Source: Panopea generosa (taxonomy: Eukaryota; Mollusca; Bivalvia; Adapedonta; Hiatellidae). Taken from it: DNA of 64,000 bases. The first letter of the stretch is position 1. Each line of letters begins with the position of its first letter. The notes under the pieces are model-generated. The model worked only from the letters and a program-made list of their open reading frames with translations. It was not told the DNA's origin and searched no databases. Of the stretch, positions 26,501-35,135 are shown in pieces. The position numbers and the translations under genes are program-made. Where the stretch lies: positions 43,601,769-43,665,768 of the forward strand of contig CM055903.1 of the NCBI GenBank assembly GCA_029582155.1, given 5' to 3'.

Positions 26501-29500
26501 ACCATTCCTAAATTTTGACAGCCAGGTAACAAAGGCTCAATTTTCAAGTCATTGATACAAGATGGTGAGGGAATTAATCCACAACCTCCACAGCATATAC
26601 GTTTGATGCTTTACCACTACAACCATGACCTTCATGGTGTTTGCAGTGGGAATGAACAAGAGTTGTCAAAAGACAACAAAGCTCCCGTATGGGATAAAAT
26701 TTACCACCCTTGCAAAGATTGAGATTGGAGGCACACACCAAAATTTAAATGCAACTAAACGCAAAAGTTTAACTTGGGTGTCTACAGACGATGCCAACAA
26801 TGTCGATGCCAGGGTAATGGCAATAGCTCTCCTAAAAAGGTAATAGGATGGATGCAAACAGAAAGGAAGATTCCAGGCTCTCTATCCATGTTTAAAAATA
26901 ACATGTAACAGATTGATTGATTGAATATTTAGAGTCATTTTTATGCCATCGAGGGCTAACAGACGATCAGTTAACCTGCCCACTATTTCCTGGGATTAAC
27001 CAGTACTCGAGCACATCCCATCTCTGCAAGTAACTGATAATTTCCCACTTGAATCAGTGGTGAGAGACGAATGATAATGAGACACAATGTCATATATCAA
27101 TCATCACTGAGACTGTTGCCAGGCGGGGGATTCGAACTCACGACCCCTAACATGTAACAGACTGAGAAAAAAAAAATAAAATCTACACATGTATATGCAG
27201 AATGAACCTCGAACCTTGATACTTGCAAAACTGCAGTTTTTCAGCAATATCCTGATGCATGTAGCTGATCTCCATCCATATTACATGGATCACAGAATAA
27301 CTCAACATCTTCCTTAGATCATTGTGTAGCAGGATATTGTCAAGATTGCCGAGATTATCTATGTGATGCTTCCTACAAGTGTCATTGCCAACCTTTGCCA
27401 ACAGGAAACCGATGGAACAGTATGCCACAACAGCTAAATTAAGCAATTGTTAAGGACACTTTCATTACATACCAAATATTCCCTTGATTTCGAAAATAAT
27501 TTAAAAGGTATATTCCTCCTTAAAGGGAATCTATTGTGATTTTTCAAAATTTTATAATTTACTTAAAATATCTTTTTCAAATATTCCATGCCTATAATAT
27601 AATCACTGATCCCATATTGCTAAAAGGATATATATTTAAATGAATCAAAATGATATATTGAAAAGGATTTCCTAACTTGGGCTATGCGTCTAGGTTAGTC
27701 TAATATAGATTATATTAACTTATTTTGTGATATATATAAATGAGTCATGTTTTATTTTGATATCAAGTTTCAAATTGTTTCATCTTAGAAAGAGTCTTAT
27801 TGATAATGAAAAGGACATCAAGCATTGTTTAACTGCTGTCTATTTTTAGAATGGGGTTTGTTTTTCTAGTTTACCACCCCAATATAGATATCAAGTTTGC
27901 CAAGTTTTAGTGGATTTGACATACCAAACCATTTCACTTTTATTCAATAATATATTCTCATGACATTTAAAGTGTTTTTTCCCTGATATACTTCATTTAA
28001 AGGAAGAATACAGACAGAATTTTTTAGAAATTTTGAAATGGGCAAAAACAACGTTTTTTTCTAACATAAACAAGCCTTTACATGCTTAAATACACCATAT
28101 TAGGATATTTATTTAAAAATGCCAAAATAAAAATGTAAAAAGATTTCCTAACTTGGTTATGCACCCAAGTTAGACTAAGAATTGAACCATATTTTATGAT
28201 TACCAAATGAGTCACATGATTTCATATTGATTTCAATTTGATCTGTTAAGTTGGTTACATATTCTAAAATTTATTTCATCTTAGAAAGAGTCTGAATGAC
28301 AATGTGAAGGTCATCAAGCAGTATTAACCTGCTATCTATTTTTAGAATTTGTATAAATTTTGACAATAATTTTATATTTCTTTAGACATTTAAAGTGAGT
28401 TTTCCCCATATACTGCCTTTAAAAAGCATGTAAATTAAAATTCAAGGGATATAACTCAAAAGGTTCTTAGTTAATCTGTGTTACAGCCAATTTCAATATT
28501 AACAGTCAGTCACTGAATTCAGTTTGAAATACCTGAGTGGTTTTCCTGGCATGAAAGTCACAGAAGATGATGGTTACAAGGAATTATAAAGAGAAGGAAA
28601 AGCAGCTGATTGAGATTTTGTAAAAGCTTCGTATTCATGCAAAACCCCACAAAATCTAGTTTTCAATTATTTTTACTTTCATTCATCTCAGGAATACAAA
28701 TCTAAATTGTTGCTTTGAACAATGAAATTCTCTACAAAACAAGACCATTTCCAGCAAATTAAGTATAAAATTGCTGAAGAATTTAGGATTACAAAATACT
28801 GCCACAGATAAAACAACAATTAAAGATCGTTTTGCATTATCAAGACACTATAAACCAACAAATTTACATACACCTTACATTCATTTTTATTAGTTGCCTG
28901 GAAATTCTGAATTATTAATTTGCCAAATAATTAATCTTTCACATGCTATTTTATCAACATTTAATCCGGATATGTAAGTTTCCTTTCCTTCTATACGAGT
29001 CCTTAATGGAAGCAAAAGGTTTCCATTTATGATATTTTATCACTCCATTGCCAAAGTTCAACAAAGTTTTGAAATCTTTTCTAGAATATTGTGATGCTGA
29101 TATAATGTTTCACACTCTAAAATATGGGAATTATATATTTACTTATTATCACTTCAACATATATACAGGAAAATATTCTTTGGATGCATTTGAACTTGAA
29201 GTTTTCCTAAAAGCAACATTATTTATATCAATGACTTTTCTGTCTGCGCTGCACATTTTTTTGGTAGGTACATGAACTAGTGAGCCAATTTTTCACCTGT
29301 CGATAATTCTAACAAAAGTGAGCTCAGTAGAGAATATCTGATTTCATTTCTTGTATACACAGGGCTTTTTTACCTTATTAAACAGAGGCTGAAATTCTGT
29401 GGCTTCCCAATCAAAAAATCATATTTTTTTCCCCAATTTAGGCCAACAAAATTCCCAAAATGAAAAAAAAATTTGATGAACTCGATATGAGGTATTTTTG

Positions 29501-32500
29501 TAATATCTGATAATTATTGGTTAGAACAATGTCATGATCTTAACAGTGTTTTGCTTTATTTTCCAGTTTACTTAAACCTTTAAAGAATTCCCAATTTCCC
29601 TTAAATTGGCTGTTTTTTTCCCCAATCTCCAGACTTCTTCCTAATTTCCAGAAAAGACTCTGATATAACAATCACATTAGTTCAATATAGTGAAAACTTA
29701 AAAGACAAATAAGGTCACAATGACCTTAAATTACTCACCTGTGGTGTAAGAAACCATGTTTCATGCAATAATACATCATAACATAAATTTCATTGAATAG
29801 TTTTTCATCTGATAATGATCCATCATGAAGATGAGCATTAACTTATACATGTGTCTGTAAATCATTTCACATGGAACACTTCAAATACAATCAAAAATGA
29901 AGGTATTATTTATTGTGAATACAGGACAATACTGTTCAAATTTTTACATTTTAGCTGATCTGGACAATTAAAAATTGGTTCGAGATCTTATTGTTATATA
30001 CCTAATGTGCACATTTGGTCCATGTCTAATAATAAATCTAAACACTCTGACAAAATCAAAAGGAGAATCATTTTTTGATTATTCATGGGCTATAAGTCCA
30101 TTGTAAATTAACTGCTAGATTATCATCCAAATTTATGAATTTTACTACCGATCCTCTGTAGGGATGAATAAAACATCAATGTCTATATTAAACTTTTTTT
30201 TTCAAATTTCCAGCTTGAAATTTGAAAAAAAAGTTTAATATATACATTAATATAACTGGTTAGTTATCTGTTTTTGCATCTCAATAACTTGACAGTGACA
30301 TACTCAAGGAATCTAAGGCAGTAGTATTATTTTCAGCCCAACTAGACACCAGTCTCCTATTCTTCTGAAGATCAACCTGAAAAGGGCCACTGTATCCATT
30401 ACCTGGTTATTTGTGAATGTAGCACAGTTGGCAATACCCTGCACAGCAGTATGTTTGAGATGTATGTCCTCATATGTCAGCAGCCCCACAAGCACCTCTG
30501 CATTCCTTTCTGAGAGTCCCTTTGACGGGTTCTGAGCAGCCATCAGGGCCTCTGTTATCTCCTGTGTGGTGAATGTCTCGGTGGCAGACTGCTTGTGTTC
30601 ACTAAGTAGTTCCTCGTACTTAATGTTCAGCTCTTCTACTTTCACACACTCCTGTTCACTGGTCGAAAGCACAGCATGGGAGGGAACTGTCAATTTAAAA
30701 ATGAATTTCAGATTTATAATTGATTGTTTTCAGGATTAAAAGCACAATTATAAGCTTTCCTCGGGTGATGATGAAAAACATTACACTAGTTTAATGTTCA
30801 TGAAACCCAAAGGACTTCTTGGCAAAGTATGGTTTTACTCATCTATATGTATAATGCATTAAATGTACAAAAAACCATTACTTCAGAAATAGTATACATA
30901 TTTCAAAAAATTATAATATTATAATTCGAGGGTTCAGCACAACACTGTTCTATTTGCATATAAACAAATAAGGAAATAGAGCCGTGTTGCATTGATATGC
31001 ACATCTTGTGATTATCGTTTAATAAATCCCCCTATTTCAAAAGAGTTTATACAAAACTTTAGTAGAAATTTGCTACTCAAGATATGAAACCACACAAAAA
31101 AACATGATGACAAGTGACAGACATGGCTAAATTTATGTGGTAGAGTGTAATTTTACTGTTTTAAATATTTTAACGTACTAACACATTAGCATGTTTCCAA
31201 TATTAACATATACAGATTTACTACTTTTAAAGTCATACTGGTCAAGGCTGAATAGTTTTTTCGGGAAAATATTGTCACCTAACAATCTTATGCATTCTCA
31301 TTGGTTAACATCTATTCTAAATTAATCTTGGAAAGAAATTAGGTGTGTGAAGTTGTGTTAAGGAGCTGTCAGTTTATATCTTTCATTCAATAAGTTATTT
31401 TATTTGCAAGCTGCAAGTTTCATATTAATTATAAGTGTACTGTCTGTATGTAGTTCATTTTTGAGATATTTGGACAAGGTATATATAGTTTAATGTGCCA
31501 TTTGTTGTAAAGATATAATTTTACCATTTGGAGGTAGTAGTCTTTCATATTTGGAATCGGTAGGAACTGTTATTTGTTTCATTTCTATTTTAAGTGTTTA
31601 TAACTATCTATTTACTGTATCATTATTAATCAAATGGATTGATAATCGACAAAGGATAAATTATAATCTAGAACTGATATAGAGAATTGGCTATGTGTTA
31701 CTGTGTATATTATAAATGCCCAAATGTGCCTGTCTGTATTGATATAGATGCATCCGCATGTCGGCTGGGAACATTTTAAATTTTTTAATCCTTTTAAGCA
31801 ATAGAAAGTTGAACAGCGAATATAAGTACTATTATCATTATTGTTATATGGTTAATATGCTAGATGTTTAAAACAACTATCTGTATGAGAAGTGTATTCT
31901 TGTTATTTTAAATGTTAAAGCAAGGAATTATATAGAGAAGGAAATGCAACTGATTGATAGTTTGTGAACGCTCGCGTATTCACGCAAAATCTCACAATAT
32001 CTTGTTTTCAATTATTTTAACTTCCATTGACCTCAGGAACACAAATTGAAATTCTTACATTGCAGAATGATATTCTTATCAAAACAATACCATTCCCAAC
32101 AATTTGTGTTTAAAATTGTTGAAGTGAATCTGACTACAAAATTTGTATACTGCAGCTAAAATAACAACAAATTAAGAGAAATTTTCCTTCAAACCTTAAA
32201 ATCTTTAATTCAAGATCATTTTGCATGATAGAAACATGTTTAACCCTTTGCTCCATAAGCATTTTCTTGGACTCTTCCAAATTGAAAGCATTAATTCATC
32301 ACATATCAGCAATTGGTGAATTATGTTTATATTAACTGACAGAGTTGAAAACAGTGCAGGAAGTGTTCAGATTGCACTGTTTTCAAAGGCCTTCTGTGAT
32401 TGGTGCGGGAAAACGCGTATCTATGGAGTAAAGGGTTAAACATCTAAGATTACATACAACTTACAGTTTATGTTAAGAATCAGTTGCCTGTGAGTTATGA

Positions 32501-35135
32501 ATGATTAATTTGTCAAATAATGAATCTTTTGTGTGCTGTTTTATCAACATAAAATCAGGAGACGCAAGTTTCCTATCCTTCTATACAAGTCCTTGGTTAA
32601 AGGTACTTTTTCTAATAAATACAGGAAATATGTAGTGCTAGAGAGATAGAGATGACGTTGGAATAGTGATGTGATGATATGGTGGTAGATGAAATTAGAC
32701 TCTTTGTACAATATACATGTATGTATCCAAATGAATAAGTATTAATTTTATATAGTGTGTTTACTATGCAAATGATGATAGCAATACTAGAATATTGTAT
32801 ATTTTACATATGTTAATGTATCAGTTAACATTGATTCGTAAAAAATATGACTGATATTGCAAAATTAGTATTAGGCCTACTATATCTTAATTATGATTGA
32901 ATAAATTGAGTAATATCAATGAAATGGAAAATAATGTTGAATATAAAGCATGAAATTAAGCAATCTGTGATATTATAAATATGATTTTAGTATATGTGTT
33001 TTATACGTGTTGAAAGCTGTATTTGTATATTTCAGATGTTTGTTTCTGTTATTTACTGTCTGATCAGCGGAGCAGTGTTTTTATTTAATGTTACGTGTGT
33101 GCGTTAACAGCTAGCCAGAATCAGCCTATAACAGTTATATACCTCAAATCCACCATTTGGTGACTGGGGCATATATAGAGGATCTTACATGAGTGCTCAT
33201 TTATTATTGAATTTATTAAATGAGTTGGCAAAAATATATTATGTGAGGCTCTGCCAAGCGTTATATCATATTAGCCAACGAGTTTGGTAAATGAGATATG
33301 GTAATAAATGAGCACGAATGTAAATTCTTCTTATCACATAAACTAAAAATAGTACAATTACCTTTTATTTAACATATCATGTTTGTGAGGAAAGAGAAAA
33401 AGCCTGGCACATTTATTCCGACATTTGTCATATGACATAACATCACAAAATAACGTCATTTTACCAAGACAAATCTACGTCCTTTATATATTTGAGGAAC
33501 TCGCAGATAGGTATTATACGTATGAGAGCCGAGTTATACGGAAAACACTGAATGATGAATCCGAAGTAAGTGATATTATACTAGGTTAATATAAAAAATA
33601 TGTCATGGGTTTGATACATTCCTGCACTGTAAGTTATGTGATAAAAAATTACATGTCATGAAGTAGGTTCTTCATCATAGTTAGCATGTTGTATTTTATT
33701 ATGTATGTATGATTTTCACCTGTTTCTACAAGTATGGTGCTCTCTGATGTTGAGACATCCAGCATTGTAGCATGCTGTGTATCATCATCGTCATCTGGTT
33801 CAGATTCATCATCCTGTCCCTCTGCATCAAGAACACTCTCATCACTATCCACCGGGGATAAATGAGGGCTGCTTGTATCTGAACTTGCATTTAATATTGC
33901 CCATGATGTAGACACAGTCAAACCATTTTTATCTGGTAGTAAGAAAGCACTCATGTCGTTCTCTTGCAGAAACAAGTCTGATTCTTCTTGTGAAACATCT
34001 TCCTGTTCTTCTGTTGCATTCTGGGATGTGTCTCTTTCTTCCGTTTGTTTGATTTCTGGTTCCCCTGTTAATTTTAAAAGGTAAAAAATATATTTCAGTA
34101 GTCACAAAAGGCACAAATGAATTCATCTGTTAAACAGGCATCAACTGCAATTGTTAAATAAAGATTATTATACAGTATTAAATGCAATTAAAAATGTAAC
34201 TATTTTATAAACTTTTTGTTATAGAAAAACATATATTTTTCTGCTTCTGTTATATCAAAATTGCTTTTAGAAAGTGAAGTGTTTATCTGGACCTGTTGTA
34301 AAGTCCCCAACAACAACAATACGAATACATCAGATAATACTCTCAGAATGAATGAATGCCAGAGACATAATAACCAATCAGAGCAACACTCGTCCATTTG
34401 CCACTATGTTAAAAAACAAACAGCCAGTTTGTTTACTTAAAATTCTTAAAGCATCAAGTCTATGCCATCAAGGGCTAAGAGACAATCAGTTAACCTAATC
34501 ACTCTTTCAGCAATAAACTGATAACTTTCCAACTTGAATCAGCAAAGAGAGATGAATGTCAATGAGACACATTGTTATATATCAATCATAACAGAGACTG
34601 TGGTCGGGAGGGTGGGGGATATTCAAACTCATGACCTGTGGATTGATGGAGTCTAACTGAGCTAACCAGGCTCGCCATGTCACTAAAAATATGCATACTG
34701 TACATACATATCTGCACCTATCTTTGTTTTTCACAAAAAAAGCGTAAGAGGGGGTGGCTAAGAAAGCAACAAAATGCTGTTACATGGGTTAGAAAAACAG
34801 CACAGCATGAAATAATCAAGAAAACTCATAACAATGAAATATTTTAATAGACTCACACTGTTGGGAAATTTGACATTCCTATGAATAGACTTTAGACTGC
34901 CAATACGTATTTGAATTGAGAAAAACTAACAATCACCAGTATGGGGCGAACATGCCCTGGGGCGAACTGTATTTGCTTATACACTGACACGTATAGGCGC
35001 ATGTAATCTATGTTAAATACCTTCATTTCTTGATGTTTGTTTTCTCCTTTTTATCAAATAAATCGTGAAAACAAGCCCAGCCAACAAGGCAGAACCAGCA
35101 ACGAATGTAACGACCTGTGTTTGCGCAGGAGCCAT
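14236..35135 (-). CDS. ARMC10/ARMCX-type membrane-anchored armadillo-repeat protein (six exons)
   Basis: Gene-level entry. Coding exons on the minus strand are 35135-35021, 34064-33720, 30686-30403, 21144-20980, 20283-20035 and 14523-14236, all with GT-AG borders and matching phases, giving 481 residues. The start is the ATG at 35135-35133 in good context (ACAACATGG); an in-frame stop lies upstream. Residues about 8-28 form one hydrophobic anchor followed by KRRK (29-32). Residues 39-154 are an acidic, Ser-rich linker with a run of five Asp. From about 200 to the end are armadillo-type helices, for example NISVNEQNN, QALTNLSVTADHHGQY and LKILINLSCNADMVPHLLAAK, in the same order as in vertebrate ARMC10. 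Family members sit in the mitochondrial outer membrane or ER with the arm repeats in the cytosol and affect mitochondrial dynamics; that role is transferred from the family. It is longer than human ARMC10, mostly in the linker. Confidence 0.85.
15790..16047 (+). mobile_element. Probable 3' end of a non-LTR retrotransposon
   Basis: The stretch has GGGAAGGGCCATAACTAATG, then GTGGCCCAACCCTTTTGC, an AATAAA at 16018-16023, and ends in a short simple tail of TTAAACTAAACTAAAC. A polyadenylation signal followed by a simple tandem tail is the usual 3' end of a LINE or of a SINE that shares its tail. No reading frame upstream is recognisable, so this is a 5'-truncated copy or an unrelated repeat. Confidence 0.35.
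18094..18191. repeat. Dispersed CTACCTACC-type repeat fragment
   Basis: A 14-A run is followed by GCCTACCTACCTACCC and GGTCGGGCAAGGGGAAACAG, ending in GTGTGGCCTAAGG. The reverse complement of the same words occurs at about 15545-15600 (AGGCCTAAATAAAAATAGTG, TTTCCCCTTGCGCGACC). No coding potential. Confidence 0.5.
18435..18675 (-). mobile_element. SINE family B copy 1
   Basis: Contains GCACTGTCACACTGGAGTAT, ACACCGGGACACTCACAGC, AAATGCTGAGCACCAAGC and, at the tRNA-like end, GGGATCATATCC and AGGCAGACTCTCTACC. The same words in the same order occur at 22600-22843 and, inverted, at 24680-24930. The tRNA-like promoter reads on the minus strand. Confidence 0.65.
18793..18965 (-). mobile_element. 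SINE family C copy 1
   Basis: Shares TATGAACCGCTCTC, GTTCGCTTCCTGGGT, GGGGATCGAACCCGCAACC and TCCATTACACTGCCGCC with copies at 23410, 40578 and, inverted, 54585 and 58975. The reverse complement GGTTGCGGGTTCGATCC is a tRNA B box, so the element is tRNA-derived and oriented on the minus strand. Confidence 0.7.
19701..19981 (-). mobile_element. SINE family A copy 1
   Basis: Full-length-looking tRNA-derived SINE: TTGAATATTTAGCATCATTT at the tail side, then CTGCAAGTAACTGATAACTT, TATATCAATCATCACAGAGA and, at the tRNA head, GGGATTCGAATTCACAACCC and CTACCAACTGAGCTAA. It ends about 50 bases from the splice donor of ARMC10-like exon 5. The B box (GAATTCGAATCCC) is on the minus strand, the same strand as the host gene. 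Confidence 0.75.
20035..20283 (-). CDS. ARMC10-like exon 5
   Basis: Acceptor TACTATTACAG, then ACC TGT GTA; donor AAG|GTTCGT. It encodes 83 residues, TCVPTLVDISLDKDTGETVC at the start and VPHLLAAK at the end, with two armadillo helices marked by QALTNLSVTA and LKILINLSCNA. Phase 0 on both sides, so skipping it would keep the frame. Confidence 0.85.
20284..20979. other. Intron 4 of the ARMC10-like gene
   Basis: AT-rich intron with one GGGGCCATAACTACGG-type repeat word near 20765. No other feature seen. Confidence 0.5.
20980..21144 (-). CDS. ARMC10-like exon 4
   Basis: Acceptor AATTTTACAG, donor GAG|GTATAA, 55 residues, phase 0 on both sides. It begins NVLREKDCLPRLAKLLELQR and ends NISVNEQNNKQME. 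The order 'NQ | N-x-x-REKDCLPRLAKLL' across the exon 3/4 junction parallels 'NQAIIRELGGIPIVANKI' in vertebrate ARMC10. Confidence 0.85.
22600..22843 (-). mobile_element. SINE family B copy 2
   Basis: Best preserved family B copy: GCCACACTGGAGTATCACGCC, GACACCGGGCCGACCAGACC, AAATGCTGAGCACCAAGCGA, and a tRNA-like end with GGGATCAAACACACAACC and CTACCACTAGACTAC. Promoter words read on the minus strand. Confidence 0.7.
23410..23585 (-). mobile_element. SINE family C copy 2
   Basis: Same order of words as copy 1: GCTTATATAAACCACTCTC, GTCCGCTTCATGGGTAGAAC, GGGGATCGAACCTGCAACC, CCATAACACTAACGCCCC. Followed by a T-rich run (TTTTTTTTATTATTATT) at 23588. Confidence 0.7.
23729..23947. repeat. Tandem duplication, two copies of about 109 bp
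   Basis: The block beginning TCCTTAAAAACAAGTCC at 23729 repeats at 23838; both contain AATAAATATTGATATATGC, TTTCCTACTTCC and AGATAACAG-CCACTACAGAG words. Divergence between copies is about one base in ten. No coding meaning is evident. Confidence 0.75.
24680..24930 (+). mobile_element. SINE family B copy 3 (opposite orientation)
   Basis: Reverse-complement order relative to copies 1 and 2: TCAATCCCCGGCCGGGTCAC near the head, then AAGCTTCCTCACTTG, TCTAGGTCTGGTCGGCTCGG and ATACTCCAGTGTGACAGCGC. The 5' part of the tRNA head is missing or diverged. Confidence 0.65.
25235..25345. repeat. Dispersed repeat, second copy of 4021-4125
   Basis: Shares CATCAATAATGCCATTCAAA, GCATTAAAATAAGGAAAATG and GAGGATTATTTA with 4021-4125, same orientation, with small indels. 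No terminal inverted repeats or tRNA boxes are seen, so the class is unknown. Confidence 0.55.
25755..26041 (-). mobile_element. SINE family A copy 2
   Basis: Complete family A layout ending at the tRNA head with GGGATTCATACTCACGACCC and CTACCGACTGAACTAA. It has a private change: where other copies read TTTCCTGGGATCCTGAAAGGTTAACC, this one reads TTTCTTGGGTGGTTAACC. The same private change is present in the inverted fragment at 26123. Confidence 0.75.
26123..26325 (+). mobile_element. Two truncated family A SINE fragments, plus orientation
   Basis: 26123-26200 carries the reverse complement of the middle of copy 2 up to GTTAGCCCTCGATGGC. After a unique spacer, 26240-26325 carries a second fragment (CCTTCCAGGATCCCAGAAAAG, GATCACCTGTTAGCC, AATGGCATAAAAA). 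Neither has a tRNA head. The open frame over the region is repeat translation. Confidence 0.6.
26425..26625 (-). mobile_element. Diverged family B-like SINE remnant
   Basis: Family B order is recognisable but weak: TTAAGCACTGTCATA, GATACCCCAACCAGCCACAC, TCAAGTCATTGATAC, then a tRNA-like end CACAACCTCCACAGC and GATGCTTTACCACTAC. Much older than the other three copies. Confidence 0.4.
26913..27148 (-). mobile_element. SINE family A copy 4, 5'-truncated with target duplication
   Basis: The body runs from GATTGATTGAATATTTAGAG to GGGATTCGAACTCACGACCC and stops before the anticodon-stem half of the tRNA head. It is flanked by a perfect 13-base direct repeat, AACATGTAACAGA, at 26900-26912 and 27149-27161. 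Target duplication plus 5' truncation is the signature of target-primed retrotransposition. Confidence 0.85.
27215..27433 (-). CDS. Candidate orphan internal exon, function unknown
   Basis: On the minus strand an acceptor TTGCTTAATTTAG is followed by 219 bases open in the frame AVVAYCSIGFLLAKVG ... DIAEKLQFCKYQ, ending at donor CAAG|GTTCGA. Entry and exit phases are both 1, so the exon is symmetric. Residue mix looks like folded protein (AYCSIGFLL, MLSYSVIHVIWMEI), unlike the repeat-derived frames nearby. It lies inside ARMC10-like intron 3, whose flanking junction is phase 0, so insertion between exons 3 and 4 would break that protein. Phase would allow it after exon 2, or before the candidate exon at 13515-13681. 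Family not recognised; a nested same-strand gene, an alternative isoform, or a pseudo-exon are all possible. Confidence 0.35.
27519..28430. mobile_element. Two tandem copies of a CTTAAAGGG-ended MITE-like element (family F)
   Basis: Copy 1 (27519-28001) starts CTTAAAGGGAATCTATTGTG and ends near CCCTGATATACTTCATTTAA. Copy 2 (about 27995-28430) overlaps that end and finishes near CATATACTGCCTTTAAAA. Both contain ATTTCCTAACTTGG, GAGTCATGTTTTATT or GAGTCACATGATTTCATA, and CATCTTAGAAAGAGTC. The ends are short imperfect inverted repeats (CTTAAAGGGA / TCCCTTTAAG in better copies at 37015 and 38944). No transposase. Confidence 0.65.
28578..29008. repeat. Duplicated segment, copy without MITE
   Basis: Starts AAGGAATTATAAAGAGAAGG and ends near CCTTCTATACGAGTCC. 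The same order of words recurs at 31920-32597 in direct orientation, on the other side of ARMC10-like exon 3. This copy lacks the TTAA-flanked MITE present in the other: TTTTGCATTATCAAGACACT passes directly to AAATTTACATACACCTTAC. Confidence 0.8.
30183..30244. repeat. Long near-perfect palindrome (hairpin)
   Basis: ATTAAAC, a T run, and CAAATTTC are followed by the loop CAGCTT and then GAAATTTG, an A run, and GTTTAAT. Arms are about 25 bases with a single length difference in the homopolymer (9 T against 8 A). It lies about 160 bases from the splice donor of exon 3. Confidence 0.8.
30403..30686 (-). CDS. ARMC10-like exon 3
   Basis: Acceptor TAAATTGACAG, donor CAG|GTAATG. It enters in phase 1 (codon GTT completed from exon 2) and exits in phase 0, adding 94 full codons. 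It opens with a helical, charged stretch (KVEELNIKYEELLSEHKQSA) and continues into the first armadillo unit: ERNAEVLVGLLTYEDIHLKH, then GIANCATFTNNQ. Because its two phases differ, loss of this exon would shift the frame of everything downstream. Confidence 0.85.
31920..32597. repeat. Duplicated segment, copy with nested MITE
   Basis: Direct copy of 28578-29008: AAGGAATTATATAGAGAAGG at the start, TTTTATCAACAT and TTCTATACAAGTCC near the end. It is interrupted at 32240-32439 by the TTAA-flanked MITE. Divergence between the copies is substantial (roughly one base in six by eye), so the duplication is old. Confidence 0.8.
32240..32439. mobile_element. piggyBac-type MITE copy 1 (TTAA target)
   Basis: Flanked on both sides by TTAA (32240-32243 and 32436-32439). 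Ends are inverted: CCCTTTGCTCCATA on the left, TATGGAGTAAAGGG on the right. TTAA duplication with CCC-starting ends is characteristic of piggyBac-superfamily elements. No transposase. Inside is a 14-base-arm hairpin around TTGAAAACAGTGCA ... TGCACTGTTTTCAA. A related copy lies at 50570-50810. Confidence 0.8.
33174..33330. mobile_element. Foldback/MITE-like element
   Basis: TGCTCATTTATTATTGAATT and AATGAGTTGGCA on the left are matched in inverse order by GCCAACGAGTTTGGTAAATG and GGTAATAAATGAGCAC on the right, leaving a core of about 45 bases. No reading frame. Target duplication not resolved. Confidence 0.55.
33720..34064 (-). CDS. ARMC10-like exon 2 (acidic linker)
   Basis: Acceptor AAAATTAACAG, donor ACAG|GTGAAA, phase 1 on both sides, 345 bases (symmetric). 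The encoded linker is low-complexity and acidic: QTEERDTSQNATEEQEDVSQ at the start and an EPDDDDD run toward the end, with many Ser/Thr-Ser pairs. It would hold the armadillo domain away from the membrane. Its symmetric phase means it can be skipped without a frameshift. Confidence 0.8.
34065..35020. other. Intron 1 of the ARMC10-like gene
   Basis: Contains one family A SINE copy (34450-34676). The rest shows nothing recognisable. Confidence 0.6.
34450..34676 (-). mobile_element. SINE family A copy 5
   Basis: Family A words in order: CTATGCCATCAAGGGCTAAG, AACTGATAACTTTCC, TATATCAATCATAACAGAGA and a tRNA head with ATTCAAACTCATGACC and ACTGAGCTAACCAGG. An internal deletion removes the CCTGGGATCC segment. 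Confidence 0.7.
35021..35135 (-). CDS. ARMC10-like exon 1 (start and membrane anchor)
   Basis: Begins at the ATG in ACAACATGG and ends at donor GAAG|GTATTT, phase 1. It encodes MAPAQTQVVTFVAGSALLAG, the rest of the hydrophobic segment, and the basic KRRK stop. The frame extends 28 codons further upstream without any ATG before meeting an in-frame TGA, which fixes this start. Short N-terminus plus anchor plus basic residues matches ARMC10/ARMCX targeting. Confidence 0.85.

Larger units (their letters stand above)
21145..30402. other. Intron 3 of the ARMC10-like gene (9.3 kb)
   Basis: Largest intron of the gene. It carries SINEs of families A, B and C, a 109-bp tandem duplication, a candidate orphan exon (27215-27433), two tandem copies of a 0.45-0.5-kb MITE-like element (27519-28430), one copy of a duplicated 0.43-kb segment (28578-29008) and a palindrome near 30184. 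The stretch 21650-22560 and the stretch 29010-30180 show nothing recognisable. Confidence 0.6.
30687..33719. other. Intron 2 of the ARMC10-like gene
   Basis: Contains the second copy of the duplicated segment with a nested MITE (31920-32597) and a foldback element (33174-33330). The stretches 30700-31915 and 32600-33170 show no recognisable feature. Confidence 0.6.

Noticed and set aside
26104..26511. 135-codon plus-strand frame
   Set aside because: Its first two thirds are inverted SINE fragments; no homology and no splice context.
27215..27433. Placing this exon between ARMC10-like exons 3 and 4
   Set aside because: That junction is phase 0 and the exon is phase 1/1, so inclusion would break the frame; the direct exon 3-4 join also matches the family.
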